DNA of 64,000 bases, taken from the NCBI GenBank assembly GCA_905160935.1, contig CAJHZI010000262.1, positions 518,501 through 582,500 of the forward strand. Reading direction: 5' to 3'. The stretch is from Enchytraeus crypticus. Taxonomy: Eukaryota; Annelida; Clitellata; Enchytraeida; Enchytraeidae. A program made the position numbers and the translations under genes. Positions within the stretch are counted from its first letter, which is position 1. Each line of letters begins with the position of its first letter. A model generated the notes under the pieces. It was given only the letters and a program-made list of their open reading frames with translations, searched no databases and was not told where the DNA came from. Below, piece after piece: positions 12,258-23,010 of this stretch.

Positions 12258-12639
12258 TTATGTAGGGTGATTTATACTGCATAGACGGCCAACCAAGCTG
12301 CCAAGCCAGCCAAGCTGTCTTTGATTCCAAAATTTAGTGCCCAATTGAATCTGTAATCTGTATCTTCTACAATTTAAGCTCGGACCATTTCTTGCATATG
12401 GCGTATTGAAGTTTTGTGATACAAATAAATCTACCGTTAAGCTGGTAAAATATTAATAGGCCTAGGATAGAATATTAATTTGACGGAGTAATAATAGGCC
12501 ACAAGTTGGCTCCGCGAATGGACGTTTTAATATTTGTAAAGTAATGAATTAACAATCGAATAAGCTTGCTGGACCTCAAGTTAGCAGACAGTGAGCGGGG
12601 ATGAGGTTGCTGCAGGGGAGGTTGAAATAAGTAATTGAA

Positions 12640-13020
12640 TAAATCAAATAGCGTAATTGTGTGACATTAAGCTGCGCGTCAGTTGAACGACATTAAGCTA
12701 TGTCGGGTCCGGTTAGTACAAGGATGGGTACCTTGTAAAATGTAAAGCTAAAGTTAACGTCAGTTTCCTCACTCGAAAGCGATGTCAGTGACGGGCGAGC
12801 CCAGGATTTGAACCCGCATTAACTGATCCACGGTCGAGTATCTTACCGACTTCGCCACTGGCTCCAGCCCGAATAAGACCGAGTGTTGACAGCTTTGAAT
12901 GAAAAATCTCGTAGGAGTTGGAAGATAATTCTTAAATCCTCTATCAACGGCAATGATTACTAATAACCATGGAAAGAAAGAAGGAAATACTGAAAGCAAC
13001 AAAAACAGCAACTAAGAAAT
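12640..13020 (+). mobile_element. 5S rRNA-derived SINE split by a nested SINE-A
   Basis: 12640-12736 carries the head: TTAAGCTGCGCG, then 5S-rRNA-like internal promoter blocks TTAAGCTATGTCGGG, GGTTAGTAC and GGATGGGTACC. The body resumes at about 12873 with GACCGAGTGTTGACAGC and runs to about 13020 (AACCATGGAAAG). Uninterrupted copies at 27192 and 44776 show that the two halves belong together, so the SINE-A copy at 12742-12868 was inserted later. Confidence 0.8.
12742..12868 (-). mobile_element. tRNA-derived SINE, family A, copy 2 (nested)
   Basis: Near-complete SINE-A. On the - strand it reads GGAGCCAGTGGCGAAGTCGG, GGTTCAAATCCTGGGCTCGC and the CGTCACTGACATCGCTTTCG body. It sits inside the 5S-derived SINE at 12640-13020, which dates it as younger than its host. 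Confidence 0.9.
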
Positions 13021-13337
13021 GAAACTTCCATTCAATTCAACTCAAGTTAATAATAACACCAAAAAGAGTCATTCAACCCTATAGAATTCACATACAAAAC
13101 ATACAAACAAGCAAAATGAAGCAGGAAAAAACATAAACTAAATGTGAACTATGGTGAACTTAAAGAAAAATAATGATAATGATGATAGAGCCTAATAAGT
13201 GAACTTGTGCATACAGAATAGCAGGGGTATAATTTTAAATTGAGATTAAAATAATACAAATAATGCAAGAAGAAGAATAAGATCAGATGAGCTTATAGCT
13301 ATCTATAGGCTCATTGATACCGACTTCGCCATTGGCT

Positions 13338-13466
13338 GGAGCCCATGGCGAAGTCGGTAAGATACTCGACCGCGGATCAGTAGGTGCAGGTTCAAATCCT
13401 GGGCTCGCCCGTCACTGACATCGCCTTCGACTGAGGAAACTGACGTTAACCTTAGCTTTACCAGCT
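13338..13466 (+). mobile_element. tRNA-derived SINE, family A, copy 3, with 5' fold-back
   Basis: SINE-A in + orientation: GCGAAGTCGGTAAGATACTC, GGTTCAAATCCTGGGCTCGC, CGTCACTGACATCGCC and a tail ending CTTAGCTTTACC. Directly upstream, 13318-13336 is an inverted copy of 13341-13359 (one mismatch, 4-nt spacer), so the first 19 nt or so of the element are duplicated in reverse. Confidence 0.9.
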
Positions 13467-14374
13467 TCATCTAATAAGTATTTACGAAGATTTATATTAA
13501 AAGAGTTAAAGGGCTTAGACGAGAGTACACTAGATGGTAAGAAGAGCCAATTCTAAGACCTTGCATAGCGTTGTATTTCTCGCGTATAGAAGTTCTGAAA
13601 TTAGGTAAAGTGTATTCAGGTAGGTTTCTAAAGTTATAAATAGGACAAACAGCACAATTCAATAACAGCGAGTAATTGTCACATAAAGGCAGATAATTAT
13701 GTATGAGTAAAGACTTAGCTAGTGAGTAACTTTGTTAAGACATACAGTTGTCACGTGTGACCAAAAATACGACTAAAAATAATAGTGCAAGAAAATGAAT
13801 GTTAGGACTTATTCAATGGTAGAAATATCAAATTTCACTCTAATTAATGTATTTGCTAATGTTGCTAATTATGCCGGAATCTCAACAATTGTTGCACTAG
13901 TCCACTGTAATGTAAGTACATAATTGTAAAATTCTCCGAATCTCAGTGTACTGTCTAATGGCAGCAAAGATGAATGGCAGGGCCATAGCATACAGCTCCT
14001 CCATGTATTTCTATCTTACGCCTTTCTGTTAATATTCATATACGAATGCCAGAGCGACGTACAGTTGCCCCTTCCATATTTTGGTACGTAATAAGTACCA
14101 AATTATAAGAGCCAAAATTAAGGGAATGGCAGAACAAATGTGCACAAATTGAGCGCAATTAATTTAATTAAGCCTAATTCATACCGAATAGACAAAGTGG
14201 CCTAGACAGCGTCAAGTTGTCGCATTCAAACATCGGTACGCAATACTTACCAAACGATACGACCTCAAATTTTGTAAGATATACCTGTACATCACAAATT
14301 ATCATACATGTATATTGGGCCTAATTCTCATGTATAACTATTTTTTTCAATGATAAAGCGGCCGAGTCAACTTG
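13467..14374. other. Non-coding stretch, possible old repeat
   Basis: No gene visible. 13495-13690 has the style of an old retroelement remnant, with text such as GACCTTGCATAGCGTTGTAT, but I cannot place it in a family. Confidence 0.3.
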
Positions 14375-14470
14375 ACCCGGGCATTTCTTTTCACTCTTCA
14401 TGTCCACATAGGAGTGAATCATTGGATCATCTAACATTCCTAATCTCGGCCTGCCTGGATTCCCTTGCTA
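14375..14470 (-). mobile_element. LINE-2 family 3'-end fragment
   Basis: Contains GTGAATCATTGGATCATCTAAC and ATCTCGGCCTGCCTGG, which match the 3' coding end of the - strand LINE at 35575-36352 (GRGRPR...LDDLK region) with many differences. It is a short 5'-truncated relic. Confidence 0.65.
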
Positions 14471-15590
14471 CTTGAATTTATGATTTTACTGCGAAGTCGT
14501 GACATTACAAATTAATATGTCGTGATATTACAAATTAAATGTACAAAATATTTTTACCCAAATGTATTTGGCACAAGATAATTTTATAAGGAAAAGTGTT
14601 TTCCTTCTCGTTGGAAAGGAGGCCTGACCTTATAATCAATAGAAAATTACCAAACTTTTCAATCTTCTGTGTATAGAAAGTCTAAAAACAGAACAATCTT
14701 CAGGTAAAATAACGAAATTGACTATTTTCTATTGTTAGCCTTTTACGATTAGGACTACTCCTACTGGCTGCGATCTAAAAAAACGCGTCTATGAAAGTTT
14801 ACTTACCTAGTCCTGCTGTCGAAATACTTGTGATCTAGTACTCTTCACGTTGTTAATGCTAGTAAATTTCTCTCAAGTCGTTGAGATTGAAGCTTGTGTG
14901 ATTTACTGCAGATGACGAGAGTAATGCTGAAGCCAATACACGTTGAGTAGTGGGTAATAAAGACGGACTATTTTACAATGTTTCCTTATCTCCTATTGAA
15001 ACAAACATGATAAGCTCTATATTACTACAGCAAACACTTTAGAATAACCACTAATTTGCCTATTGAGATATACCCTGACAAATATCTCAAGAATTAAAAG
15101 GTAAACCTGGCAGTAATAAAATCGTAAATAGACCTTGACCCGTAATCCTATTCTAGAAATGCTTTCTTAAATTGATTTAAAGCTATTATACTTAGGCACT
15201 ATATAGAAGACTATATAGCACCTATTCAAACTGTAAAGACAGGTTCAATCCTGAGTCTTGCAGAGTATATAGTCTTCTATAGACAAGTTCAATCCTGAGT
15301 CTTGCAGAGAATTACTACAAAAATTTCGACTTTTACAAGTATAAAGATTAGTCGATGATATTTTGAACCATATGAATATTTATTGAAAAGATTTAGAGTA
15401 AAGAAAAGACTTAGGCCCAACTGACAACAACCGGCTTAACAGAAGGCTTCATGTCTTCATGGCTTATAGGTTGTTAACTGTTCAGTTTCAGTCAGTTTTT
15501 CTCAGAGGTTAAGGGAGTCAGAATTTGTTTCAAAATCGTTTTAATCGAAATAAATAAAGTAAATTAAATATACCCTATATACTTTGTGTA
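14471..15590. other. Gene-free stretch with a small tandem duplication
   Basis: No gene visible. Around 15195-15310 a segment containing TATAGTCTTCTATA and GTTCAATCCTGAGTCTTGCA occurs twice, about 60 bp apart. Confidence 0.5.
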
Positions 15591-15594
15591 GACC

Positions 15595-15740
15595 TGTATG
15601 GCGTAACGTTTAGAGGGTTAGACTCAGATGCAATTGAAGTGGTCTGTGTTCAAAGCCCAGCTAAACCAGATTATAGGCCTATAATGGCCATCCCATCGAA
15701 GATTAATCATGTATCGGAACTTGCTGCCAGTTGGCGATAT
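15595..15740 (+). mobile_element. tRNA-derived SINE, family E, copy 1
   Basis: Reads GGCGTAACGTTTAGAGGGTT, a B-box-like GTGTTCAAAGCCCAG, then ATCATGTATCGGAACTTGCT. The same order (GGTTCAAAGCCCAAG then CATGTATCGGATCTTGCTG) recurs at 43213-43335, which supports an interspersed SINE. Confidence 0.65.
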
Positions 15741-15985
15741 CAATAGCAAATATATGATTAATCAAGGAAAGGATTGAGGGTAGCCTGCTAAAACTTGTAA
15801 AGCTGACAAAATGAGTCTTAAACAAGTATTCAAGTGCTTGTTGACCTAGTACTGACCTAGTACTCTTTTTATTAGGCTAAAATCTATATGAAGTCCTATT
15901 TATGGACTATCCTCAATATATTGCCTATATATAAACTCTATATATAATTGATTAATATAGAGAATATTGTATATATATTTACATA

Positions 15986-15998
<13 letters not shown>

Positions 15999-16063
<65 letters not shown>

Positions 16064-16104
16064 GACCCGTAGAACATCATGTATATATTGATCGCATATA
16101 TACA

Positions 16105-16180
<76 letters not shown>
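15999..16180. repeat. Compound microsatellite (TA)n-(GA)n-(GACA)n-(TA)n
   Basis: (TA)n at about 15980-16018, (GA)n with GACA units to about 16063, a short unique spacer, then (TA)n at 16107-16172. The mariner element at 16184 is inserted in its flank. Confidence 0.9.
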
Positions 16181-16183
16181 ATA

Positions 16184-16964
16184 CACTGTGAGTCATAAAA
16201 AAACATGTGCGCAGTATTTCGTGCACAACTTTGACACTTGTGAACCGATTTTGAAAGTATTTTCAGAATTATAAAGAAGAAGAAAAGTATTAATCTTAAA
16301 TCTAGTTTTGTGACACTTCTGTTTATTTTAGACAGTAAGAGACGATTTTACAAACATAGTCTGTTTTTGTTGAAATTTTAAAATGGTGTTTACTAATGAA
16401 GATAACGCGCTCATAAAAAAAACTTGTACCTCTTCGGTGCGCATTGATTGATTGCCGAATTTCCAACAAAAATGGATGCTGGGAGGGCTAGATTGCTTAT
16501 TAAAGAAATTACGCTGAAAAGAAGAAAATAAATAAAGTGGACGAGTTGAAGCAACTGCTGGTGGACGTTTGGCAAGACATGCAGCAAGCTGTCATTGACA
16601 ACGCAAAAGATGAGCAGCGCAAGCGTCTCCGTGCTTGTATTCGCGCCAAAGGAGGACATTTTGAGCATATGCTTTGACAGTTGACAGTAGCTGTATTACA
16701 CTGTTTATTTCGTGTGTTTCATTGTTAGTTCCACTTGATTTGTAAACATTCTGTGGCGATTGAATTACTTAAACTGAATATTGTCAGTCGCGCATATTTT
16801 CAAGCACTGCTTCAACGCAAAAATAATAATTAACACAGTCACTTAATGTTATTTTATAGCTAATGTTTTTCCGATTATGCCTATGCAAAAAGTTAAAATA
16901 TCGGTTCACTAATACAAAAGTTATGAGCGAGAGACTGCGCACATGTTTTTTTTGACTCACAGTG
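16184..16964 (+). mobile_element. Internally deleted Tc1/mariner-type transposon
   Basis: The two ends form terminal inverted repeats of about 31 nt: CACTGTGAGTCATAAAAAAA at 16184 and its complement ending TTGACTCACAGTG at 16964, with inner parts CATGTGCGCAGT and ACTGCGCACATG. Both ends are flanked by TA, the target of this superfamily, and the element sits within (TA)n DNA. It is about 780 bp, too short for a full transposase. The interior keeps remnants of the N- and C-terminal coding regions only, so it is non-autonomous. Confidence 0.9.
16383..16677 (+). pseudogene. Mariner-type transposase remnant (N- and C-terminal parts, core missing)
   Basis: Starts ATGGTGTTTACTAATGAAG. With frame changes it gives a piece like the N-terminal DNA-binding region (LIAEFPTKM, with a Leu-rich helix after it) and then the C-terminal end DELKQLLVDVWQDMQQAVID plus RLRACIRAKGGHFEHML before TGA. 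The C-terminal phrase is typical of mariner-like DDE transposases in animals. The catalytic DDE core between the two is absent, and stops and frameshifts are present, so no active enzyme is made. Confidence 0.85.
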
Positions 16965-16979
16965 TATATATATATATAT

Positions 16980-17027
<48 letters not shown>

Positions 17028-17131
17028 ACATATATACATGTATATATACATGTATATATATATTATACAGTATATATACAATATATGCATACATGTATAA
17101 ATAAATATATACATATATAGGGCTTATATAT

Positions 17132-17169
<38 letters not shown>

Positions 17170-17175
17170 TAATGC
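16965..17175. repeat. (TA)n-rich microsatellite tract
   Basis: Long TA/TACATGTA-type tract next to the mariner 3' end. Open frames here are artefacts of the repeat. Confidence 0.85.
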
Positions 17176-19329
17176 AGATTAACTCTGCCACCCGACAGCG
17201 ATCAGTGAATTCACGAAGCATTGAGTGTTGTTTTCGAGACAGTTTGATTAAGTTTATCTGGCGAATCATATTCTTGCTACAGTGCATGGTAAAATAGTGG
17301 AACATTATTAGTATCAAGGAAATACAGTGAAATAGATATATCCTATTCAGATTAGCGTAAAATTTATGACTACTATGATTAAAAGCTTTACATTCAACAA
17401 CTTCCATCTTGGTTTGATGTTAGACTTCATCCATGCAGACCTTATTGTCGTAATGAATAGATTTATAAACCGCACGGCAATAAAGAATTTCATTTCTTTC
17501 ATACAACCGGTGTAATGATTTGGACTCGCTTGCTAGTAGGCACCTAAGTCCATAAGCGGAATATTCTATGGATCAATGCCTAGGAAACGATCAACATTCT
17601 TGCAAAATTAACTTTTCACAGATTGACCAAGCAAAACAATGATTAATTATTCTTGTGATTCTTTCTTATCGCTAAATATCTCCACACGTTTCTATGAAAG
17701 TTTTATGAAGCTATAACTTTCGCTCAGGTCCGCAGTGTCCACAACTTAAGACGTGCTGACATTATATCAATTTATGACTAACCCGTTGGCCTGCTTTAGT
17801 TCCGTTCGAGTACACTTGTAGGCGGAAACTTCTCAGATCTGTACTGATTAACGACTCTATAGAGGAAACTATGAACTCAACAGACAGTATCTCGAGATGA
17901 CTTGATCAGGTAGCCTGCCATGAGCTGATTTATTTACACCGTAGTCTTATAAACGGCATCAGTGGCGTAGGCAGTTATTATTTCTTGGGGTAGAAATGGG
18001 ATGGCAGTTTAAACTGATGGAGTTGCTGATTAAAATGGTTGTGGTTAAGGCATAAGTGGATAATCAATACAGCTGTTTTTGAGTTTGGAAGCTAGAGTGG
18101 TTGTCTTTGAATTTGGATGGACAGCTGCCTCATGCCCAGCCCCCTCCCCCGCCCCCTCCATAGTTAAGCTCCTGATTGGCATTACCAATATGACAAAAAG
18201 TCAACATCAAACCTTTAAGACTGGATAACGGCATTCCATTTCTATAGTTCATGTGCCTATTATACTCCGCTTCTTCTTTTTCTTTATATAGTATTTCTAG
18301 TTTTTGTATACTTTTTCACTAGTTAAGTGAAAGCGATTACTGACTGTAATATTTTCACAGTACTTTTTCAATCTACACTAACTGTAATCGTTTTGTCACA
18401 TTCATATATTATAACATAGGCCTATTCTAAATGCTAATGCGACATACTCTTTAGTATTTCTGCAATGGCTTATATGAGGACACCTGATTAAACGTTTGAA
18501 TTTTACTATACAGTTTTAAATTTAATTAATTAATTAATTAATTAGAACAACAATGAGAGTGGTAGTAGGGCCTGCTTTCTATTCCCACCGTGAGACTCTC
18601 AACGACGTCTCCCCCAAGAGAATATTCTAAAGGAAACTCCATCGATAACCACTTTATGGTATTTATTCGCTGCCTCAGTCATTTCTCATGGTTAGTTCAA
18701 TTTCCTTTAACCATATAGCAAGTGCACGTAGTAATTAAGGTAACTACTTGTAATTACGAGATTTTTTCAACCATTTTTATATACCTACGAGCTCATAAAA
18801 TATATAGGCCTAAATATATAGATACAGTATATACATGTATATATAAATTTTTATGTAAGATACATTGTAGGCCTTATATATAGTAATTAAATAACAAAGT
18901 GCTTCTGAATACTATAATACTATAATACTAAAATACTATAAGTATGCTTCAGTCAAACAAGCTACGCGTATACAGGTACTCATACATCATAGCATAATCG
19001 ACATATCGCACAGCGTAGTATATTTGTGTAGAGATTAGCAGAACGTTTTGAATATTACAAGGATTCGATTTATAATACACTATAATTAAAAACTTTATGT
19101 TTACCATTAAGCCCAGTTAGATTAAGGTGTAATAAAAGCTGATGCTTATATTTGGTCGACAACATTTACCGGGAAGTATTGTCAATATAGAGACTGAAAT
19201 TTTTGAACGTGAATGTTTGAGTGCTTCTGCCGAAGAGAATATTCGCTTAGAGTATAGAGGAAAATATTAAAAGAATTGCATTACTCCACGAGGAATGTTC
19301 TAGCACACATCTGTGGCAGTGGTATAGGG
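17176..19329. other. Gene-free stretch
   Basis: No recognisable gene. A short (TTAA)n tract lies at about 18521-18545 and AT-rich simple sequence at 18780-18960. Confidence 0.4.
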
Positions 19330-19334
19330 CGAAT

Positions 19335-19382
19335 AATAATAATAATAATTATTATTATTATTGTTATTGTTATTATTATTTT
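19335..19382. repeat. (AAT)n/(ATT)n microsatellite at LINE 3' end
   Basis: AAT units followed by ATT units, next to the 3' end of the - strand LINE. A matching (ATT)n tract at 20162-20190 lies at the 5' truncation point. Confidence 0.85.
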
Positions 19383-19414
19383 CTTCTTTTTTTATTTATT
19401 TATATTTTTTTTAA

Positions 19415-20195
19415 TTCATGCCCTGGGCTGTAAAGGGCCCTGGGCTAAAAAATAAGATAAAAGAGACTTTATTTAATTTAAAATTTAAAAAAAGCGATTA
19501 AAATAATTCCTCTGCACTCTGGGAAGCCGCTTTAGCCAAAGTGCCACTGAAGCAGACTGCATTGAATCGCTGGAGAGCAATAGACAGTCGCTGCCACAGA
19601 AAAGATTTTTTGCGCTTATCACCAGTAATGGCGCTGGTCCTCCTGCCTATTTCGTCAATAAAGTCTGATGCGAGAGAGTTGATGGGCCCCAGGGTCTCAA
19701 AGGCAATAGGCATGAAGATATAGTTGCCAGAGATTTCGGCATACTTCAGAGTTTTCCTATTAGCCGCGGCCTCTGCTGCAGCACCAGCAGCAGCGCAAGA
19801 AAGGCCGAGATTGCTTACTGAGAAAGTGTCCGTAACAGTGACGTCCCAGCTAACACACTTCCCCTCTGCCCATGGAATTTGAGAGACACCGTCTGGACGT
19901 TTACCATCAGTGCGGATCAATCCCAGGGCTCTTTAATGGCTGGGATATTCGCTCGACTCAGGGCGCGCCAGATCAAGTCGTTTATGAACTGATGTCTGCT
20001 GATTCTGCCGGCACTACGCGTGCACGACAGGCCGTGAATGCCTAACGCATTGACTGAGACACCACAAATGCAGTTGTATGGCTCACATAAGGTAGTGCCC
20101 AGACGAAGACCGGCCGCGACTCTGACTGCTTCGTCGTCCAGACGGAGGCCGCATGATGAGACATTGTTATTATTATTATTATTATTATTCATATT
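19415..20195 (-). mobile_element. LINE (family 1) 3' end with RT-associated C-terminal domain, frameshifted
   Basis: On the - strand an open segment (20192 to 19917) reads CGLRLDDEAVRVAAGL, then VSVNALGIHGLSC, RSAGRISRHQFINDLIWRAL and KEPWD. A second frame (19920 to 19498) continues with RTDGKRPDGVSQIPW, CVSWDVTVTDTF, a long Ala-rich helix, KYAEIS and FLWQRLSIALQRFNA. This Cys/His-rich segment plus WDVTVxDT...K...K pattern is a C-terminal region often seen after reverse transcriptase in invertebrate LINEs; the WD...E...K pattern is nuclease-like (inference). One frameshift near 19918 separates the halves. 19415-19497 is the 3'UTR (CCCTGGGCTGTAAAGGGCC). The RT core is missing (5' truncation). 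Confidence 0.75.
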
Positions 20196-20265
20196 ATTAT
20201 AACATATGTTTAAAATTACTAATGTTAAATAATTAAAATAATAAATAAATATTTAGAATATATAA

Positions 20266-20300
<35 letters not shown>

Positions 20301-20357
20301 TATTATGATTAGTGTAATTATTGTTACTGTTATTATAATATTATTATTAATATTTAT

Positions 20358-20620
20358 ATTGCCCTGGGCTGTATAGGGCCTTGGGCTAAAAATAAGATAT
20401 AAAAGACTTTATTTAATTTAAAGAATGATTTAAAAGAAATGTTTAAAATAATTCCTCTACACTCTGGGATTCCGCATTCGCCAATGTGACACGAACGCAG
20501 ACGGCATTAATGCACGGGAGTGCAATGGACAAGCGCTGCCACAGAAAGACATTTTCGCGTTGGTCGCCTATAATAACGCTGGTTCTCCCGTCTAATTCTT
20601 TTATAAAGTCAGAAGCGAAT
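20358..20620 (-). mobile_element. LINE (family 1), second 3'-end copy
   Basis: The sequence GCCCTGGGCTGTATAGGGCC, then the coding end with CACAGAAAGACATTTTCGCG, parallels 19423-19640 of the neighbouring copy, including the common stretch AAAATAATTCCTCT. It is truncated after about 260 bp and bounded by (AAT)n/(ATT)n runs at 20270-20300 and 20605-20665. Confidence 0.8.
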
Positions 20621-20689
20621 AATAATAATTATTTGTTATTATTAGTACTATTATTATTATTATATTAATCTTCTATTAGTATTATATTT

Positions 20690-20820
20690 GACAGCGGATC
20701 AGTGTGTACGTGCGGGGTTAAAATCCTCGGTCCTCAGGATGTTATTATTATTATTACTTCTATTATTATTATTATTGTTAGCACTAATATTATTATTAGT
20801 CGTATTATTATTACAAAATT
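20690..20820. repeat. SINE-A fragment followed by (ATT)n microsatellite
   Basis: 20692-20741 (GGATCAGTGTGTACGTGCGG, AAAATCCTCGG) resembles the tRNA-like head of SINE-A with several changes. 20742-20815 is an interrupted (ATT)n tract. Confidence 0.55.
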
Positions 20821-22341
20821 AAGCGAGTGTCTCAACAGTCTAATTATCACATGTTCATCCTTCCCTATAACTAATTATATGTTCTTCCTCTGCTGGAAAC
20901 TGTCACACGCTTGTGACAGATTCTGGAAACTGTCACAAGCCTCAGCGTATTCTTTCTCGAAGGATTTAGTTTAAGGGAAGGACCCCTCTCCAAGTAATTC
21001 TAGGCCGGAGCCAGCCAGGAAGTAGCAGAGATGACAGGAGGAAGACTGATAAGCGTAGAATGCGGTGGACGATATGTCCTCAACGTCGAGACTCATTGAG
21101 AGGAAGGCTGGATCGTTTGATAGGCTAAGGTCAGCGATCCTGCCTATACTTTCGAAGATGTGATGGTCCCCTTACTCGATCCGAGAGTCCCCTTACTCGA
21201 TCCGAAGATGTGATGGTCCCCTTACTCGATGTGAGAAACAACTGCCGCCAGATCAGTCGATATGGTTGTTGAATTGCTCTTGCGTATCTCGTGACCACAT
21301 TCGGGGGTTTTAGATCCATGCACGATTCCTCACACTGAAAGACAAAAGGACTCTGGAGGGGGGGGGGTGGTGGATTATTATTATTAGTCAAAACGAAGAA
21401 GCTCAAGGGAATAATAAATAATTATTTCATATTTTAATAGCCGTAATTGGATATATCTGCTACATTTCACAACTTTAGCAAAGCCTCGTTCGAGATGCAA
21501 ATTACTGTACGCAAAATATCACCTTTCATTTATTTATTTATTGTTTTGCTACAGATTATTAAAAATGTGAAAAGGCAACAAATTAATTAAGTACACATAC
21601 AAAACTATCAGATAAGAGCTATTATAAATAAAGATCTGAAAGGAGATTTTCCTTGAAGCGGTTTGTGTATTACAATGACGAAGATTTTGTCGAATCCTAG
21701 CAACAAACCCAATTATAAGGTATGAATTCTATTACAATTAGTCTACTACTTTCTATTCTACTTAATATTCTAATATTTCTAATATTCTATTAATATCTTA
21801 TATTTTATGTGCTACTTCACATTTATATCTTGTATTTCAATTTAAGTCTGCCATTTTATTTTACATTTCAGTCAAAATAACAAAATATTCTTTTTCATTC
21901 TACTTTTATATTGCATTTCACATATATAAATTTTGCGGTCTAATTTACGTTCAATTAGTAGATTATTTGACGTTTTATTTTCAGTTTAATTTTGTATTAT
22001 CTAAGATTTTATTAACCTTCGATTTTAAATTATTTTATCCCATTTTAAGTTTATCAAAGTATAATTTAAGTCGTGACATCGTATGTTTTATTTGGCATTC
22101 GTCCTTTCAGTTCAATTTATACTTCAATATTTCGCTACATCTTATGTTTCTAAGCTAAAATAGAGCTATATAATTAATATAAAAGCTAGAAACTTTATTG
22201 CATCCATAGTATGATCCGTATAATTTGCAAGCAAACTGAAATCTCAAAATGTATTCCGGTATCTGACATAAATTTGCACATCATCGGTAAAAAGAAGCTG
22301 ATGCCATGCCCGATGCACGGACTTTATAATGTCGACAACTC
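20821..22341. other. Gene-free stretch with local GATGTGATGGTCCCC duplication
   Basis: No gene recognised. At 21155-21235 a segment containing GATGTGATGGTCCCCTTACT occurs in two full copies plus a partial third. 21356-21370 is a G run. Confidence 0.45.
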
Positions 22342-22576
22342 GATTAATTTAAAGGATTAATTTAAAGGATTAATTTAAAGGATTAATTTAAAGGATTAAT
22401 TTAAAGGATTAATTTAAAGGATTAATTTAAAGGATTAATTTAAAGGATTAATTTAAAGGATTAATTTAAAGGATTAATTTAAAGGATTAATTTAAAGGAT
22501 TAATTTAAAGGATTAATTTAAAGGATTAATTTAAAGGATTAATTTAAAGGATTAACTTAAAGGATTAACTTAAAGG
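22342..22576. repeat. 13-bp minisatellite, about 18 units
   Basis: Perfect head-to-tail copies of GGATTAATTTAAA. The last two units carry the same T-to-C change (GGATTAACTTAAA). No spacers are present, so this is a minisatellite. Confidence 0.97.
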
Positions 22577-22737
22577 TTGTTAATTAGGAAAATACTCTCT
22601 TGGTAGTTAATTAGCGGTTATATTTCGCAATTCTTAAAAAGCAGGATGATATCTGCATTACCATTTTCACTCAGTTTTACAAGCTCTAAATAATGCAAGT
22701 AATGATATAGTGCTCACATCGACCTTAGAGCACTCTC

Positions 22738-23010
22738 GTCAGATTCGGAAGAGCTTTGATCAGATTCTGACGAGCTTTAATTCTCATCATATTCTGAAGA
22801 GCTTTCATCAGATTCTGAAGAGCTTTCATCAGATTCTAAAGAGCTTTTATAAGATTCTGACGAGCTTTCTCATTCACAAAAGATTCGGAAGAGCTTTCAT
22901 CAGATTCTGAAGAGCTTTCATCAGATTCTGACGAGCTCTCATTCTCATCAGATTCTGAAAAGCTTTCATCAGATTCTGAAGAGCTTTCATCAGATTCGGA
23001 TGAGAATAAT
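22738..23010 (-). repeat. 21-bp degenerate repeat reading DESSSES on the - strand
   Basis: About 13 units of a 21-bp motif (- strand GATGAAAGCTCTTCAGAATC plus T). In one - strand frame each unit reads D-E-S-S-S-E-S. The first six or seven units (from 23000 down to about 22880) stay in frame, then a single-base length change shifts the frame, and a TAA interrupts later. It could be a decayed Ser/Asp/Glu-rich coding repeat or a minisatellite that happens to be codon-sized. Variation includes synonymous TCT/TCC/TCG changes. No flanking exon structure was established. Confidence 0.8.

Noticed and set aside
12690-12736. 5S rRNA gene
   Set aside because: Only the internal promoter part is present, and two other copies continue into the same non-5S body.
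15938-17114. Open frames rich in Tyr-Ile and Ser-Leu
   Set aside because: They are readings of (TA)n and (GA)n microsatellites; the same holds at 29304, 52512, 6325, 26230 and 62314.
22342-22576. CRISPR-like array
   Set aside because: Units are 13 bp head to tail without unique spacers, and the genome is eukaryotic.
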